Positions 42,057 to 52,795 of a stretch of 64,000 bases of DNA are shown piece by piece. A program made the translations under genes and the position numbers. The stretch comes from Chitinophagales bacterium 65-1 (GTDB lineage: Bacteria > Bacteroidota > Bacteroidia > Chitinophagales > Chitinophagaceae), in the NCBI GenBank assembly GCA_002050465.1, contig MWYX01000060.1, positions 60,613 to 124,612 of the forward strand. Direction: 5' to 3'. Numbering within the stretch: the first letter of the stretch is position 1; every line of letters begins with the position of its first letter. The notes under the pieces were generated by a model, which saw only the letters and a program-made list of their open reading frames with translations, searched no databases and was not told the DNA's origin.

Positions 42057-43001
42057 TTACAGATCTGCCTTATTGATTTTTTTAGGAATTTTAATTTCAA
42101 AATTCATATCAGATCCATTTCTTTCAACTTTTATATTATAAGAAGTTTTATCTTTTACATCCCCTAATTCTTTTCTTACTTCATTAACATCTTTTACTTT
42201 TTTCCCATTCACTTCTGTAATAATATCATTCTCTTTCAATCCCGACTTTGCTGCGGCTGATTCATCATGTACTTCTGTAATTTTCACTCCACTATCATTC
42301 TCAGTATCCTCAATTCTAACTCCTAATCTGCCACGGCCAAATCCCCATGACATGGCAAATGGTTCGTGTGGTAATCTTGCTATCTCGGGCATATTAAAAT
42401 TAAAATTCCGGGGACCAATCATATTGTTATTAAACGCAAACGACCTTGAGAAATTTGATTCGCCAAGCGTTGCTTTTACATCGCCTGATTTACCATTTCT
42501 TTTATAAGAAATTGTAACGGCTTCTTTTGGTTTAAATGCAGTAACAGCCTCCATAAGCTCATTGGGATCATTAATGTTATTCTTCCCTACTTTAGTAATT
42601 ATATCACCTTCTTTAAGTCCCGCTTTTTCTGCAGCACTGCCTTTTGATATCTTCAGAATTTTTACACCATTATCACTTTTTTCGGTGGTTACTCCTAAAA
42701 AGGCTTTATTATCATGCAACCTTGTAGCAAGTAAGCGGCGGTTAGCTCCAGGCGAATATAAAAAATTGCTGTCGCTGTTAAAGCGTTGCTTAATAACTGT
42801 AACATCATCACCTTTATATTCGGAGGATGGCTTACCGTTTATAAATACGTTACCATCTTTGGTTTCAATGGTAAGTTTCTTTTGGTTATCACCATTTTTA
42901 ATAATGATTATTTCCCTGTTATCTTTTAGTTTTTCTTTTTGTGCATATAGCTTATAAGTAAAGAGTGGCCAGGCTAATGCTAATAATATTATCTTTTTCA
43001 T
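42057..43001 (-). CDS. secreted double-PDZ protein without protease domain
   Basis: This 314-residue protein has a signal peptide (ending YKLYAQ) and two PDZ domains: one at about residues 92-180 (FLGVTTEKSDNGVKILKI, GLKEGDIITKVG) and one at about 222-305 (RLGVRIEDTENDSGVKITEV, GLKENDIITEVNGK). No trypsin-like or other protease motif is present, so it should act as a binding or scaffold protein in the envelope. A likely -7 box lies 36 bases upstream of the start. Confidence 0.88.
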   Translation of the reverse strand: MKKIILLALAWPLFTYKLYAQKEKLKDNREIIIIKNGDNQKKLTIETKDGNVFINGKPSSEYKGDDVTVIKQRFNSDSNFLYSPGANRRLLATRLHDNKAFLGVTTEKSDNGVKILKISKGSAAEKAGLKEGDIITKVGKNNINDPNELMEAVTAFKPKEAVTISYKRNGKSGDVKATLGESNFSRSFAFNNNMIGPRNFNFNMPEIARLPHEPFAMSWGFGRGRLGVRIEDTENDSGVKITEVHDESAAAKSGLKENDIITEVNGKKVKDVNEVRKELGDVKDKTSYNIKVERNGSDMNFEIKIPKKINKADL

Positions 43002-43036
43002 ATTTATAAATTTTGTGTACGAAATATTTAGTAGAT

Positions 43037-43044
43037 CAAATATA
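43037..43044 (-). promoter_or_regulatory. -7 element TATATTTG for the PDZ protein gene
   Basis: On the minus strand TATATTTG fits TAnnTTTG, 35 bases before the start codon, in the alaS-PDZ gap. The -33 box is weak. Confidence 0.4.
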
Positions 43045-43095
43045 GAGACATTTTTTGGATTACGAAATTTTTCGCAGATATTTTTTATAAAGACT

Positions 43096-45726
43096 TTATA
43101 GGAGGGATTTTATCTTTTTAATTACCCCGGCAAGATGGCTTGGATCCTGTCCGCCTGCTGTAGCAAGTGTTTTTTGCCCACCACCGCCACCTTTAATAAG
43201 AGGAGCAATATGTTCTTTAATAATTTGGGGTGCTTCCCAGTTTTTATACCGTGCCACAGCCTCATCCAGCATCAAAACGATACTGGCTTTTCCTTCAATT
43301 TCTGCAGCCAAAACAATTATATAATCTTTTAATTCATTTTTTAAAGCAAAGCATATTTTTTTTAAAGCATCTGCGTTTGATACTTTCACGATTTCTCCAA
43401 TAAAATTTATTCCATTAACAGATTCGGCTTTCTGTATAAGCTCTTTTTTTATTGATTCTATATTTTGTACTTCGAATCTCTCAACAGTTTTTTTTATATA
43501 TGCGTTTTCGGTGGATAAATTTTCAATTGATTTAACCAGATCTTTAGGATTTTTTAGTGTTTCACGAATTAAACGAATGGTATCGAATTGGTGGTTAATA
43601 TAATCTTCTGCAGCTTTACCGCTTACAGCTTCAATACGCCGCAGGCCTGCTCCAATTGCTGTTTCCAGTTTTATTTTAAAGAGGCCAAGTTCTCCTGTAC
43701 TTCCCACATGAGTGCCTCCGCATAGCTCGATGGAATAATTGGGATCAATAATTACGACACGAACCACATCTCCATACTTTTCTCCAAACAAAGCCATAGC
43801 CCCTGTTGCTAAGGCTTCTTCTTTTTTCATTTCTTTTATTACTACGGGAATATTCCCACGGATCTTTTCATTTACCAATACTTCCACTTTTGTCAATTCT
43901 TCATCAGTAACTTTTGCAAAATGAGAAAAATCAAAACGTAAATATTCATCGTTTACAAGACTTCCTTTTTGTGCAACATGTTTTCCTAAAACGCTACGCA
44001 AAGCTGCATGCATAAGATGAGTAGCAGTGTGATGTACCTGTGTAGAAATTCTTTTAGCCGAATCTATTTTAGCAATTATTTTTCCTGAAATTCCAGATGG
44101 TAACTTTTGTGTGAAATGAATGATAAGGTCATTATCTTTTTTTGTATCTATCACTTCAATTTCTTCCCCGTCAAAAAATAAAGCACCTTTATCACCGACC
44201 TGCCCCCCACTTTCGGCATAAAAAGGGGTTTTATCCAGCACTATCTGGTATGCTTCCTTTCCCTGGGATTTTGTTTTACGATATTTTAAAACTTTGCTTT
44301 TTGTTTCAAAGGAATCATGCCCAATAAATTTGGAAGAACCGTTTTCATTTATAACAATCCAATCCTCTGTATCTACAACACCTGCCATACGGCTTCGTGT
44401 TTTTTGCTTTTCCATTTCTTTTTTAAAACCTTCTTCATCAACATTTCTTCCCTTTTCACTTGCTACTAATTTTGTAAGATCAATAGGAAATCCAAATGTG
44501 TCAAAAAGTTTAAAAGCTTCCTCTCCCGATATATCATGAGTTGCTTTATCAAGGATTGATAATCCTTTATCAACAGTTCTGAGAAATGCTTGTTCCTCTT
44601 CCTTAATAATCTTTGATATAAATTCCTTTTGCTTATCCAATTCAGGAAAAACATCTTTGAATTGTTTTGCAATAACTGGAATTAATTTATGAAGCAGTGG
44701 TTGCTTCTCATCTAAGTAAGAAAAATAATATCGTACGGCTCTTCTTAATATTCTTCTTATAACATATCCTGCACCTGTATTGGATGGGAGCTGCCCATCT
44801 GCAAGCGGAAATGCAATAGCTCTTATATGATCTCCAATTACACGAAATGCTATATCCTGCTTACTGTTAGTATTTGTATATTTTTTATTACAAAGTTTTT
44901 CAATTTCAGCAATGGTTCCGGTAAAAACATCTGTATCATAATTACTTTGCTTGTTTTGTAAAACTCTTACCAGTCTTTCAAACCCCATACCTGTATCAAC
45001 ATGTTTTTCGGGCAGCGGCTCAAGGCTGCCGTCTTTCTTCCTGTTATATTGTATAAACACATTATTCCATATTTCAATTACCTGCGGATGATCATTGTTT
45101 ACTAAAATTTTCCCATCAAGCGCTTTTCTTTCTTCTTCTGTTCTTGTATCCACATGAATTTCAGTACATGGCCCGCATGGTCCGGTATCTCCCATCTCCC
45201 AGAAATTATCTTTTTTATTCCCCATAATTATTCTGTCCTCAATCTCCGCCTCTGTAAAACCAGAGTCGGACAGGCACTTCTTCCAACAGCCAATTGCTTC
45301 CTCATCTTTAGGTAATTTTTCTTTAACATCACCTTCAAATACGGTTACATATAAACGGTCTTTATCAATCTTGTAAACTTCTGTCAATAATTCCCAGCTC
45401 CATGCAATTGCTTCTTCTTTAAAATAATCTCCAAAGCTCCAGTTACCCAACATCTCGAACATCGTATGATGATAAGTATCTACCCCGACTTCTTCCAAAT
45501 CATTGTGCTTACCACTTACACGCAGGCATTTTTGTGTATCAGCAACCCTGGTATGCAAAGGTTTTTTATTTCCAAGAAAATAATCTTTGAACTGATTCAT
45601 CCCTGCATTAGTGAACATTAAAGTAGGATCATCTTTAATTATAATAGGAGCAGAAGGAACAATGGTATGTTCTTTTGATTTAAAGAACTCAAGAAAATGT
45701 TGCCTTATTTCAGAACCCGTCATCAT
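43096..45726 (-). CDS. alaS: alanyl-tRNA synthetase
   Basis: This 876-residue AlaRS has the N-terminal class II catalytic part (FTNAGMNQFKDYFLG; TGPCGPCTEIHVD), the editing domain with HHTATHLMHAALRSVLG and the CGGTHV motif, and the C-terminal DHHA1-like tail with the Gly-rich GGGGGQKTLATAGG. It starts with MM; either Met may be used. The intergenic region to the divergent M23 gene holds a promoter for that gene. Confidence 0.96.
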   Translation of the reverse strand: MMTGSEIRQHFLEFFKSKEHTIVPSAPIIIKDDPTLMFTNAGMNQFKDYFLGNKKPLHTRVADTQKCLRVSGKHNDLEEVGVDTYHHTMFEMLGNWSFGDYFKEEAIAWSWELLTEVYKIDKDRLYVTVFEGDVKEKLPKDEEAIGCWKKCLSDSGFTEAEIEDRIIMGNKKDNFWEMGDTGPCGPCTEIHVDTRTEEERKALDGKILVNNDHPQVIEIWNNVFIQYNRKKDGSLEPLPEKHVDTGMGFERLVRVLQNKQSNYDTDVFTGTIAEIEKLCNKKYTNTNSKQDIAFRVIGDHIRAIAFPLADGQLPSNTGAGYVIRRILRRAVRYYFSYLDEKQPLLHKLIPVIAKQFKDVFPELDKQKEFISKIIKEEEQAFLRTVDKGLSILDKATHDISGEEAFKLFDTFGFPIDLTKLVASEKGRNVDEEGFKKEMEKQKTRSRMAGVVDTEDWIVINENGSSKFIGHDSFETKSKVLKYRKTKSQGKEAYQIVLDKTPFYAESGGQVGDKGALFFDGEEIEVIDTKKDNDLIIHFTQKLPSGISGKIIAKIDSAKRISTQVHHTATHLMHAALRSVLGKHVAQKGSLVNDEYLRFDFSHFAKVTDEELTKVEVLVNEKIRGNIPVVIKEMKKEEALATGAMALFGEKYGDVVRVVIIDPNYSIELCGGTHVGSTGELGLFKIKLETAIGAGLRRIEAVSGKAAEDYINHQFDTIRLIRETLKNPKDLVKSIENLSTENAYIKKTVERFEVQNIESIKKELIQKAESVNGINFIGEIVKVSNADALKKICFALKNELKDYIIVLAAEIEGKASIVLMLDEAVARYKNWEAPQIIKEHIAPLIKGGGGGQKTLATAGGQDPSHLAGVIKKIKSLL

Positions 45727-45746
45727 ACCAATGCTGTATTTTATAA

Positions 45747-45776
45747 TTGATTTTGCTTTTTAAGACTTTATATTTG
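45747..45776 (+). promoter_or_regulatory. promoter TTG-N19-TATATTTG
   Basis: The spacing and both boxes fit the Bacteroidota consensus. It lies between divergent alaS and the M23 peptidase gene, about 85 bases before the chosen ATG. Confidence 0.5.
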
Positions 45777-45860
45777 CTGGTTCGGACAAAGATAAGCACT
45801 GGCGCAGGTTACTACTGCAAGTTTTTTATTTTGATAATCGATCTCCAAAGATCACTGTGG

Positions 45861-46835
45861 ATGAAAAAAATAAAATACTATTATAACACCAATACACTTC
45901 GTTACGAAAAACTGGTAACGCCGTTTAGAGTAAAGCTCCTTCGGTTTTTTGGATTTATTGCCGCTGCACTAGTAACTGCCTTAGTTTTAGTTTCCATCGC
46001 CTTCAGATTTATTCCTTCACCGGAAGCAAAGATTGCAAGGGCACAATATCAAAGTATGAAGGAGAATTATGATGTGCTGAATAATAAAGTGCAAACATTA
46101 TTGCAGCAGATGAGTTCTTTGGAAAACAGGGATAACGAAGTTTATCGTTCTATTTTTGAGGCAAATCCATTACCGGATAGCGCTAGAGCAAAATTAATAG
46201 AGCAAAAAAAGGAGGTAGAAAAAATTGAGGCCATGAATGATGAAAAATTAGGAAATGAGTTAGCAAAAACCTTGAACAATCTTAGTGCACGGTTTAGTTA
46301 CCAAATGGACAGTTATAATGAAATTGAAAAATTAATAAAAAACCAGGATGATAAATTAGCCAGCATACCTGCCATTCAACCGGTAAGCAATCGTCACCTG
46401 GATAGAATTGCATCCGGTTATGGTATGAGGATCGATCCGATATATGGAACTCCTAAAATGCATAAGGGGCTTGATTTTACCTCACCGCAGGGTACACCCA
46501 TTTATGCTACCGGAAATGGAGTTGTAAAATTAGCAGGTTATATGGAAGGGGGATATGGATATCATGTTATTATCAAACACGGCTATGGATATGAAACATT
46601 ATACGGACACATGTTAAGAATGAAGGTGCGACCGGGACAAAAAGTAAAACGAGGGGAATTAATTGGCTATGTTGGCAGTACAGGTAAAAGTACCGGACCA
46701 CACGTACATTATGAAGTGCATGTAAACGGTAATGAAGTTGATCCGGTGTATTTTTTTTATAACGATCTTACACCTCAGGAATTTGACCTATTATTAAAAA
46801 AAGCTGCAACGGGCAGCGCTAAAAGCTTAGACTAA
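45861..46835 (+). CDS. M23 family metallopeptidase, inner-membrane anchored
   Basis: This 324-residue protein has an N-terminal cytoplasmic stretch (MKKIKYYYNTNTLRYEKL), one membrane segment (about residues 30-50), a coiled coil, and a C-terminal LytM/M23 domain with MHKGLDFTSPQGTPIYATG and GPHVHYEVHVNG. The zinc ligands H, D and HxH are present, so it should cut peptidoglycan cross-links. The ORF track begins at TTG 38 codons earlier; the ATG at 45861 is preferred. Its stop overlaps the MerR gene start (TAATG). Confidence 0.92.
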   Translation: MKKIKYYYNTNTLRYEKLVTPFRVKLLRFFGFIAAALVTALVLVSIAFRFIPSPEAKIARAQYQSMKENYDVLNNKVQTLLQQMSSLENRDNEVYRSIFEANPLPDSARAKLIEQKKEVEKIEAMNDEKLGNELAKTLNNLSARFSYQMDSYNEIEKLIKNQDDKLASIPAIQPVSNRHLDRIASGYGMRIDPIYGTPKMHKGLDFTSPQGTPIYATGNGVVKLAGYMEGGYGYHVIIKHGYGYETLYGHMLRMKVRPGQKVKRGELIGYVGSTGKSTGPHVHYEVHVNGNEVDPVYFFYNDLTPQEFDLLLKKAATGSAKSLD

Positions 46836-47347
46836 TGGCACCAGATCAGATAACCTTTGATTTTAATGACTTGGGTTCCGATAATAAGAAAGAGAAAAAA
46901 ATCAGGGGAGATAAAAAAAACGTGAATAGTGATAGTTTGAATTTCGCAGAGAAAACTAAATCACCCAGGGGTAGGAAAAACTTAAAAGATATTGTTGATA
47001 ACGATGCTATTGAGATACCTGAAGATGAAATACTTTTTAAGAAATCATATTATTCTATTGGCGATGTTTCAAAAATGTTTAATGAGAATGCATCATTGAT
47101 ACGCTATTGGGAAAATGAGTTTGATATTTTAAAGCCAAAAAAGAATGCAAAGGGTGACAGGTTTTTTCGCCCGGAAGATATAAAGAATCTAAAATTAATT
47201 CATCATTTGCTGAGACAAAGAAAATACACCATAGAAGGTGCAAAGGAATTTTTAAAAAATAATAAAACGGCCGCTCAAAAATTTGAGATGATACGGTCAT
47301 TACAAAAGTTAAAATCTTTTTTAAATGAGTTAAAAGCAAGTTTGTAA
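46835..47347 (+). CDS. MerR family transcriptional regulator
   Basis: This 170-residue protein has a charged N-terminus of about 65 residues and then a MerR-type winged helix: SYYSIGDVSKMFNENASLIRYWENEFDIL and KGDRFFRPEDIKNLKLIHHLLRQRKYTIEGAKEFL. The C-terminal part is short with no effector domain. In Bacteroidota this gene is often next to an M23 peptidase gene, as here, with a 1-base overlap. The regulated genes are unknown. Confidence 0.9.
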   Translation: MAPDQITFDFNDLGSDNKKEKKIRGDKKNVNSDSLNFAEKTKSPRGRKNLKDIVDNDAIEIPEDEILFKKSYYSIGDVSKMFNENASLIRYWENEFDILKPKKNAKGDRFFRPEDIKNLKLIHHLLRQRKYTIEGAKEFLKNNKTAAQKFEMIRSLQKLKSFLNELKASL

Positions 47348-47349
47348 AA

Positions 47350-47357
47350 TATCTTTG
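47350..47357 (+). promoter_or_regulatory. -7 element TATCTTTG
   Basis: TATCTTTG fits TAnnTTTG but lies only 6 bases before the ATG of the thioredoxin-like gene and overlaps the stop region of the MerR gene. No TTTG box is seen at -33. If used, it would give an almost leaderless mRNA. Confidence 0.35.
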
Positions 47358-47363
47358 CCTCCT

Positions 47364-47882
47364 ATGAAAACAACACTTTTATTTACCGGCTTTTTAATAA
47401 TGATAAGCGTTTGTGCCTTATCACAATCCCAATATGAGATTATAACTGATCCCAGACACCCCGGATCAAAAATTCTTAAGGGGATAATCAATAAAAATTT
47501 AATTAAAAATGATACTGCATATAAATGGTATGCAGCTAATCAAAAGTCTTATACAAAACCTGACACTACAATTATAGGAAAATTGAAAAGGGATAGTACA
47601 GTGAAGTACATCATCTTTGGGGGAACATGGTGCGATGATACACGGGTTATTTTGCCAAAATTTTTTATACTTCAGGAAAAAGCCGGGATTTCGGATAACC
47701 GTATAACACTTTTTGGCGTTGACAGACAAAAACAAACCATCGGTAATATAACTTCAGCAATGAATATTACCAATGTACCCACCATTATTGTAATGAAAGA
47801 TGGTAAAGAAATAGGTCGTGTAATCGAATATGGCAAAACCGGTAAATGGGATAAGGAGTTGTCAGAAATTGTAGGTAAATAA
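47364..47882 (+). CDS. secreted thioredoxin-like protein with CDDT active site
   Basis: This 172-residue protein has a signal peptide (ending VCALSQS) and a thioredoxin fold: IIFGGTWCDDTRVILPKFF and a cis-Pro NVPTIIVMKDGKEIGR. The first Cys is kept, but the second is replaced by Thr (CDDT), so it could act as a monothiol reductase or a binding protein. The ORF track starts at TTG; the ATG at 47364 is chosen. The gene ends tail to tail with the LpxH-like gene, 20 bases apart. Confidence 0.85.
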   Translation: MKTTLLFTGFLIMISVCALSQSQYEIITDPRHPGSKILKGIINKNLIKNDTAYKWYAANQKSYTKPDTTIIGKLKRDSTVKYIIFGGTWCDDTRVILPKFFILQEKAGISDNRITLFGVDRQKQTIGNITSAMNITNVPTIIVMKDGKEIGRVIEYGKTGKWDKELSEIVGK

Positions 47883-47902
47883 ATTATTGTTACTACTAAT
47901 GT

Positions 47903-48670
47903 TTAGGAGTCTAAATCCGTATAAAATTTTAATTCCACCTTTTCTCCATCAAATACTGCATAGCTAAAATACTTGATCCAGTCTCCCAGATTAATGTAGC
48001 GGGAAGTATCTGTTAATTTAAAATCTATTGGCAAGTGCCGGTGGCCGAAAATAAAATAATCATAATGCTTTGTTTTTAATTTCTCTCTGCTGAAAATGAT
48101 AAGCCATTCTTTGTCTTCTCCTAAAAATTGTTCATCGGTTTTTCCTGTTGCACCCCTGCTCTTGCTGCTGAAGTAATCAGCTAACCCAATTCCAAAACCC
48201 GGATGCAATATGCCAAACATCCATTGTGAAAATTTATTTCTAAAAACTTTTTTTATGAATTTATATCTATGGTCGCCCGGACCTATTCCATCTCCATGGC
48301 CAATAAAGAATTTTTTCTTATTCAGATCAAATTCCCGGGGATGGTAATAAACTATGATGTTTAGTTCTTTTTCAAAATACCCCTTCATCCACATATCATG
48401 GTTTCCCACAAAAAAATTTATTTTAATTCCTGAATCAGTTAGTTCAGCAAGCTTTCCTAATATTCTTATAAACCCTTTGGGAACAACTCGTTTATATTCA
48501 AACCAAAAATCAAAAATGTCTCCAAGGATAAATATTTGGGCTGCATCATTTTTTATTTTATTGAGAAATTGTACAATTCGTTTTTCCCGAATCAGACTGC
48601 TTTCATAATCAGGTGCGCCGAGATGGAAATCGGAAAGGAAGTATATTTTTTTATTTGGAGAAAGGATCAT
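47903..48670 (-). CDS. LpxH-like UDP-2,3-diacylglucosamine diphosphatase
   Basis: This 255-residue calcineurin-like phosphoesterase has the complete metal motif set: LSDFHLGAP, LGDIFDFWFEY, VGNHDMWM, GHGDGIGPGDHRYK and IFGHRHLPID. The motif order and the DHRYKF stretch match the LpxH-type enzymes of Bacteroidota, which cut UDP-2,3-diacylglucosamine to lipid X in lipid A synthesis. Its ATG shares one base with the stop of hepT (TAATG), so translation may be coupled to the toxin-antitoxin genes. Confidence 0.88.
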   Translation of the reverse strand: MILSPNKKIYFLSDFHLGAPDYESSLIREKRIVQFLNKIKNDAAQIFILGDIFDFWFEYKRVVPKGFIRILGKLAELTDSGIKINFFVGNHDMWMKGYFEKELNIIVYYHPREFDLNKKKFFIGHGDGIGPGDHRYKFIKKVFRNKFSQWMFGILHPGFGIGLADYFSSKSRGATGKTDEQFLGEDKEWLIIFSREKLKTKHYDYFIFGHRHLPIDFKLTDTSRYINLGDWIKYFSYAVFDGEKVELKFYTDLDS

Positions 48671-49023
48671 TAAATTTCTTCAGATAATTTTTTATTAATC
48701 TCAATTAGTCTTTCCTGAAGAATTTTTAAATCACTCTGAATAATTAACCAGACAATTGTATAATTTGTATCGAAATAATCGTGTATTAGGATATTTCTAA
48801 AATCTTTAACTTCTCTCCAGTTTATATTACTGTGCCTAATTTTAAATTCTTTAGATAATCTCGCAACTCCTTCTCCAATGATTTCAAAATTTCGGCTTAC
48901 AGCATCCTGTGTCTTGTTGTCTGTTAAAAAGTTATCCAGCGTTATAGCAGATGTGTACTCAAATATTTTTTTAATACTTTCCAAAATATCCTCTAATAAA
49001 AACGAATCGCTTCTTTCAGACAT
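48670..49023 (-). CDS. hepT: HepT-like ribonuclease toxin (DUF86)
   Basis: This 117-residue helical HEPN protein has the RNase motif RX4HXY in the segment RNILIHDYF, and the pattern AVSRNFEIIGEGVARLSKE. HepT toxins of this type cleave RNA and are paired with a MntA nucleotidyltransferase, which modifies the Tyr of the motif. The mntA stop overlaps its ATG by 8 bases (ATGTCTGA), and its own stop overlaps the lpxH-like ATG. It looks intact. Confidence 0.92.
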   Translation of the reverse strand: MSERSDSFLLEDILESIKKIFEYTSAITLDNFLTDNKTQDAVSRNFEIIGEGVARLSKEFKIRHSNINWREVKDFRNILIHDYFDTNYTIVWLIIQSDLKILQERLIEINKKLSEEI

Positions 49024-49297
49024 ATAGCAAATCAGGTTCTATATATTTCAGGTATTTTGATTTAATGGCCGGTTTAGATACTAAATCTACTTCTTTATTC
49101 AGGATATCTTCCAGATCATGAGATAGTCTTATAAACTCTATACCTACAGGATGTGTAAATTCTACCAAAACATCTACATCGCTATTTTCTTTAAAATCTC
49201 CTCTGCTAAAAGAGCCGAACACAGCAAGACTTTGTATTGGATATTTATTAAATAAATCCTTTTTATGTTCTTTCAATATTTTTAAAACCTCACTCAT
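49016..49297 (-). CDS. mntA: MntA-like nucleotidyltransferase antitoxin
   Basis: This 93-residue minimal nucleotidyltransferase has the exact GSX10DXD motif (GSFSRGDFKENSDVD) and a third carboxylate in EVDLV. MntA antitoxins transfer AMP to a Tyr of HepT and so block its RNase. It is the first gene of the set, overlaps hepT by 8 bases, and is followed through hepT by the LpxH-like gene. Classical MntA proteins are longer; this compact size is also common in such pairs. Confidence 0.92.
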   Translation of the reverse strand: MSEVLKILKEHKKDLFNKYPIQSLAVFGSFSRGDFKENSDVDVLVEFTHPVGIEFIRLSHDLEDILNKEVDLVSKPAIKSKYLKYIEPDLLYV

Positions 49298-49376
49298 TTC
49301 ATAAAATTAAAATTAATTATTTTAATGACTTAATAAAGAAAGGAGACTGTGTGGGTTATTGCAATGCGTACCAGCT

Positions 49377-50012
49377 TTATGCTTTATCCACTAAAAATAA
49401 ATACACTTCTTTTGGCCCATGAACACCAACCACCAAGGTCTTTTCAATATCAGCAGTGCGGCTGGGTCCTGTAGCAAACGTTACGGATGATGGTATGCTT
49501 CCATTATATTTTTCCTTTAATAACTGCAACGCCTCTTTTATATCATATACAAGCTGGTTAGTATAAGCAATACATATATGCACAGGAGCATATACACTAA
49601 TTGACCTGCCGGTTTGTGCTGTGCTCATTACAATTGTACCTGTACGGGCAATTAAATATTCGCAGGTTGTTATTGAAGCATCACAATCTGCAAGCATAGG
49701 TTTATCAACCTGGTAAAGAGCTGAATGGGAAATAACATGAAACAGTTTTTCTTCATTGCAATAAATATTTCCCCATTTTTTTTCTATAAATAACTCCTGT
49801 AATTGCTTTGAAAGGTCTGCTTCATTTATACAGAAAGCAAACTTGCCCAGCAGTTTTGTAAACTCTTCTGCAAACTGAATTTCCAGATCGTCTGTTTGTG
49901 GTAGAAATACAGAATTATTTCCTTCGCTTTTTGGAAACGGAACAGGCACCGGATGACTCAGTGCCTGGCGGATTTTTTTTAAAATATTTTCTTTTGAAGA
50001 AGATTCTTTCAT
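49377..50012 (-). CDS. LUD domain protein (LutC/YkgG-like)
   Basis: This 211-residue protein of the LUD family has an N-terminal helix SKENILKKIRQALSHP and the core TTCEYLIARTGTIVMSTAQ and TFATGPSRTADIEKTLVVGVHGPKEVYLFLVD. LutC helps lactate utilisation, but lutA and lutB are not here; in Bacteroidota this gene is often found next to ftsH. The relation to ftsH is by position only. An inverted repeat separates it from ftsH. Confidence 0.9.
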   Translation of the reverse strand: MKESSSKENILKKIRQALSHPVPVPFPKSEGNNSVFLPQTDDLEIQFAEEFTKLLGKFAFCINEADLSKQLQELFIEKKWGNIYCNEEKLFHVISHSALYQVDKPMLADCDASITTCEYLIARTGTIVMSTAQTGRSISVYAPVHICIAYTNQLVYDIKEALQLLKEKYNGSIPSSVTFATGPSRTADIEKTLVVGVHGPKEVYLFLVDKA

Positions 50013-50018
50013 CTAATT

Positions 50019-50091
50019 AGTCATTAGGTCAATGGTCAGTAAGTCAATTAGTAGAGATTATTCCCTTATTGACATAATTGACAAATGACTG
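50019..50091. repeat. imperfect inverted repeat built of GTCA units
   Basis: AGTCATTAGGTCAATGGTCA (50019-50038) and the inverted TGACATAATTGACAAATGACT (50070-50090) could form a long imperfect hairpin. It lies between the ftsH end and the start of the LUD gene. Repeats of the TGACCATTGAC kind are frequent between genes in this phylum. Confidence 0.6.
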
Positions 50092-50096
50092 TTTAA

Positions 50097-52157
<2,061 letters not shown>

Positions 52158-52223
52158 AACTACTTTTCTTGCAATGTTTATTTCTAATTCAGCAATTGCG
52201 AAAATTATATTTTAATTTATTAA

Positions 52224-52622
52224 TTAATGTTCCATAACGGGTGCATCGTTCCACATTTCCTCCAGGCTATAAAACTTTCTTGTCTCGGTGAGCATTACAT
52301 GAACAACAACATTCACATAATCTATCAATATCCATTGTTCCCCCTGTCTTCCCTCATGTTTATATGGCAACTCGCCACAATTTTTTTTTACTTCAAATTC
52401 CACTGAATCAGCAACAGCTTTTAATTGGGTATTATTGGTGGCTTCGCATATAATAAAAAAATCAGCCACAGCTTCTGGTATTTTACGAAGATCAAGACTT
52501 ACAATTTTTTCACCTTTTTTTTCCTGTATTGCGTGAATGATAGTTTTAAAAATCCTGCTATTTCTTGTTAATCTGGTCTGACTGTTTTTTTTTCTGTTAG
52601 CCAATACGGTTAAATTATTCAA
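52224..52622 (-). CDS. rsfS: ribosomal silencing factor RsfS
   Basis: This 132-residue RsfS/Iojap family protein has EKIVSLDLRKIPEAVADFFIICEA, the HEGRQGEQWILIDYVNVVVHVM core and FYSLEEMW. It binds ribosomal protein uL14 and keeps subunits apart in starvation. The start codon is TTG; no ATG occurs before the conserved part. It precedes ftsH, as in many Bacteroidota genomes, and is divergent from birA. Confidence 0.93.
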   Translation of the reverse strand: MNNLTVLANRKKNSQTRLTRNSRIFKTIIHAIQEKKGEKIVSLDLRKIPEAVADFFIICEATNNTQLKAVADSVEFEVKKNCGELPYKHEGRQGEQWILIDYVNVVVHVMLTETRKFYSLEEMWNDAPVMEH

Positions 52623-52724
52623 ATGTTTTTCTTTTAAATTATTATCTAAGTGATTTCTTCCCTAGAAAATAAGTTTATTCCTGTAGATTGCAGAGGTTTA
52701 TTAAAGTTTTTTAACTGCACCCAA

Positions 52725-52755
52725 AGCCCCGCCTGCCGGACAGGCAGCTAGCGGG
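52725..52755. repeat. GC-rich palindromic repeat upstream of birA
   Basis: CCCCGCCTGCCGGACAGGCAG followed by CTAGCGGG contains the palindrome GCCTG-CCGGA-CAGGC with outer pairing CCCG...CGGG. It resembles the palindrome at 19111. It lies in the rsfS-birA divergent gap. Confidence 0.72.
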
Positions 52756-52795
52756 ATTCGTTCAAAAATACTACTTCTTTCTCAATCATAAATCA

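Noticed and set aside
50019-50091. CRISPR-like array from repeated GTCA units
   Set aside because: Units are only 7-8 bases apart, not separated by spacers of fixed length; the pattern is an inverted repeat.
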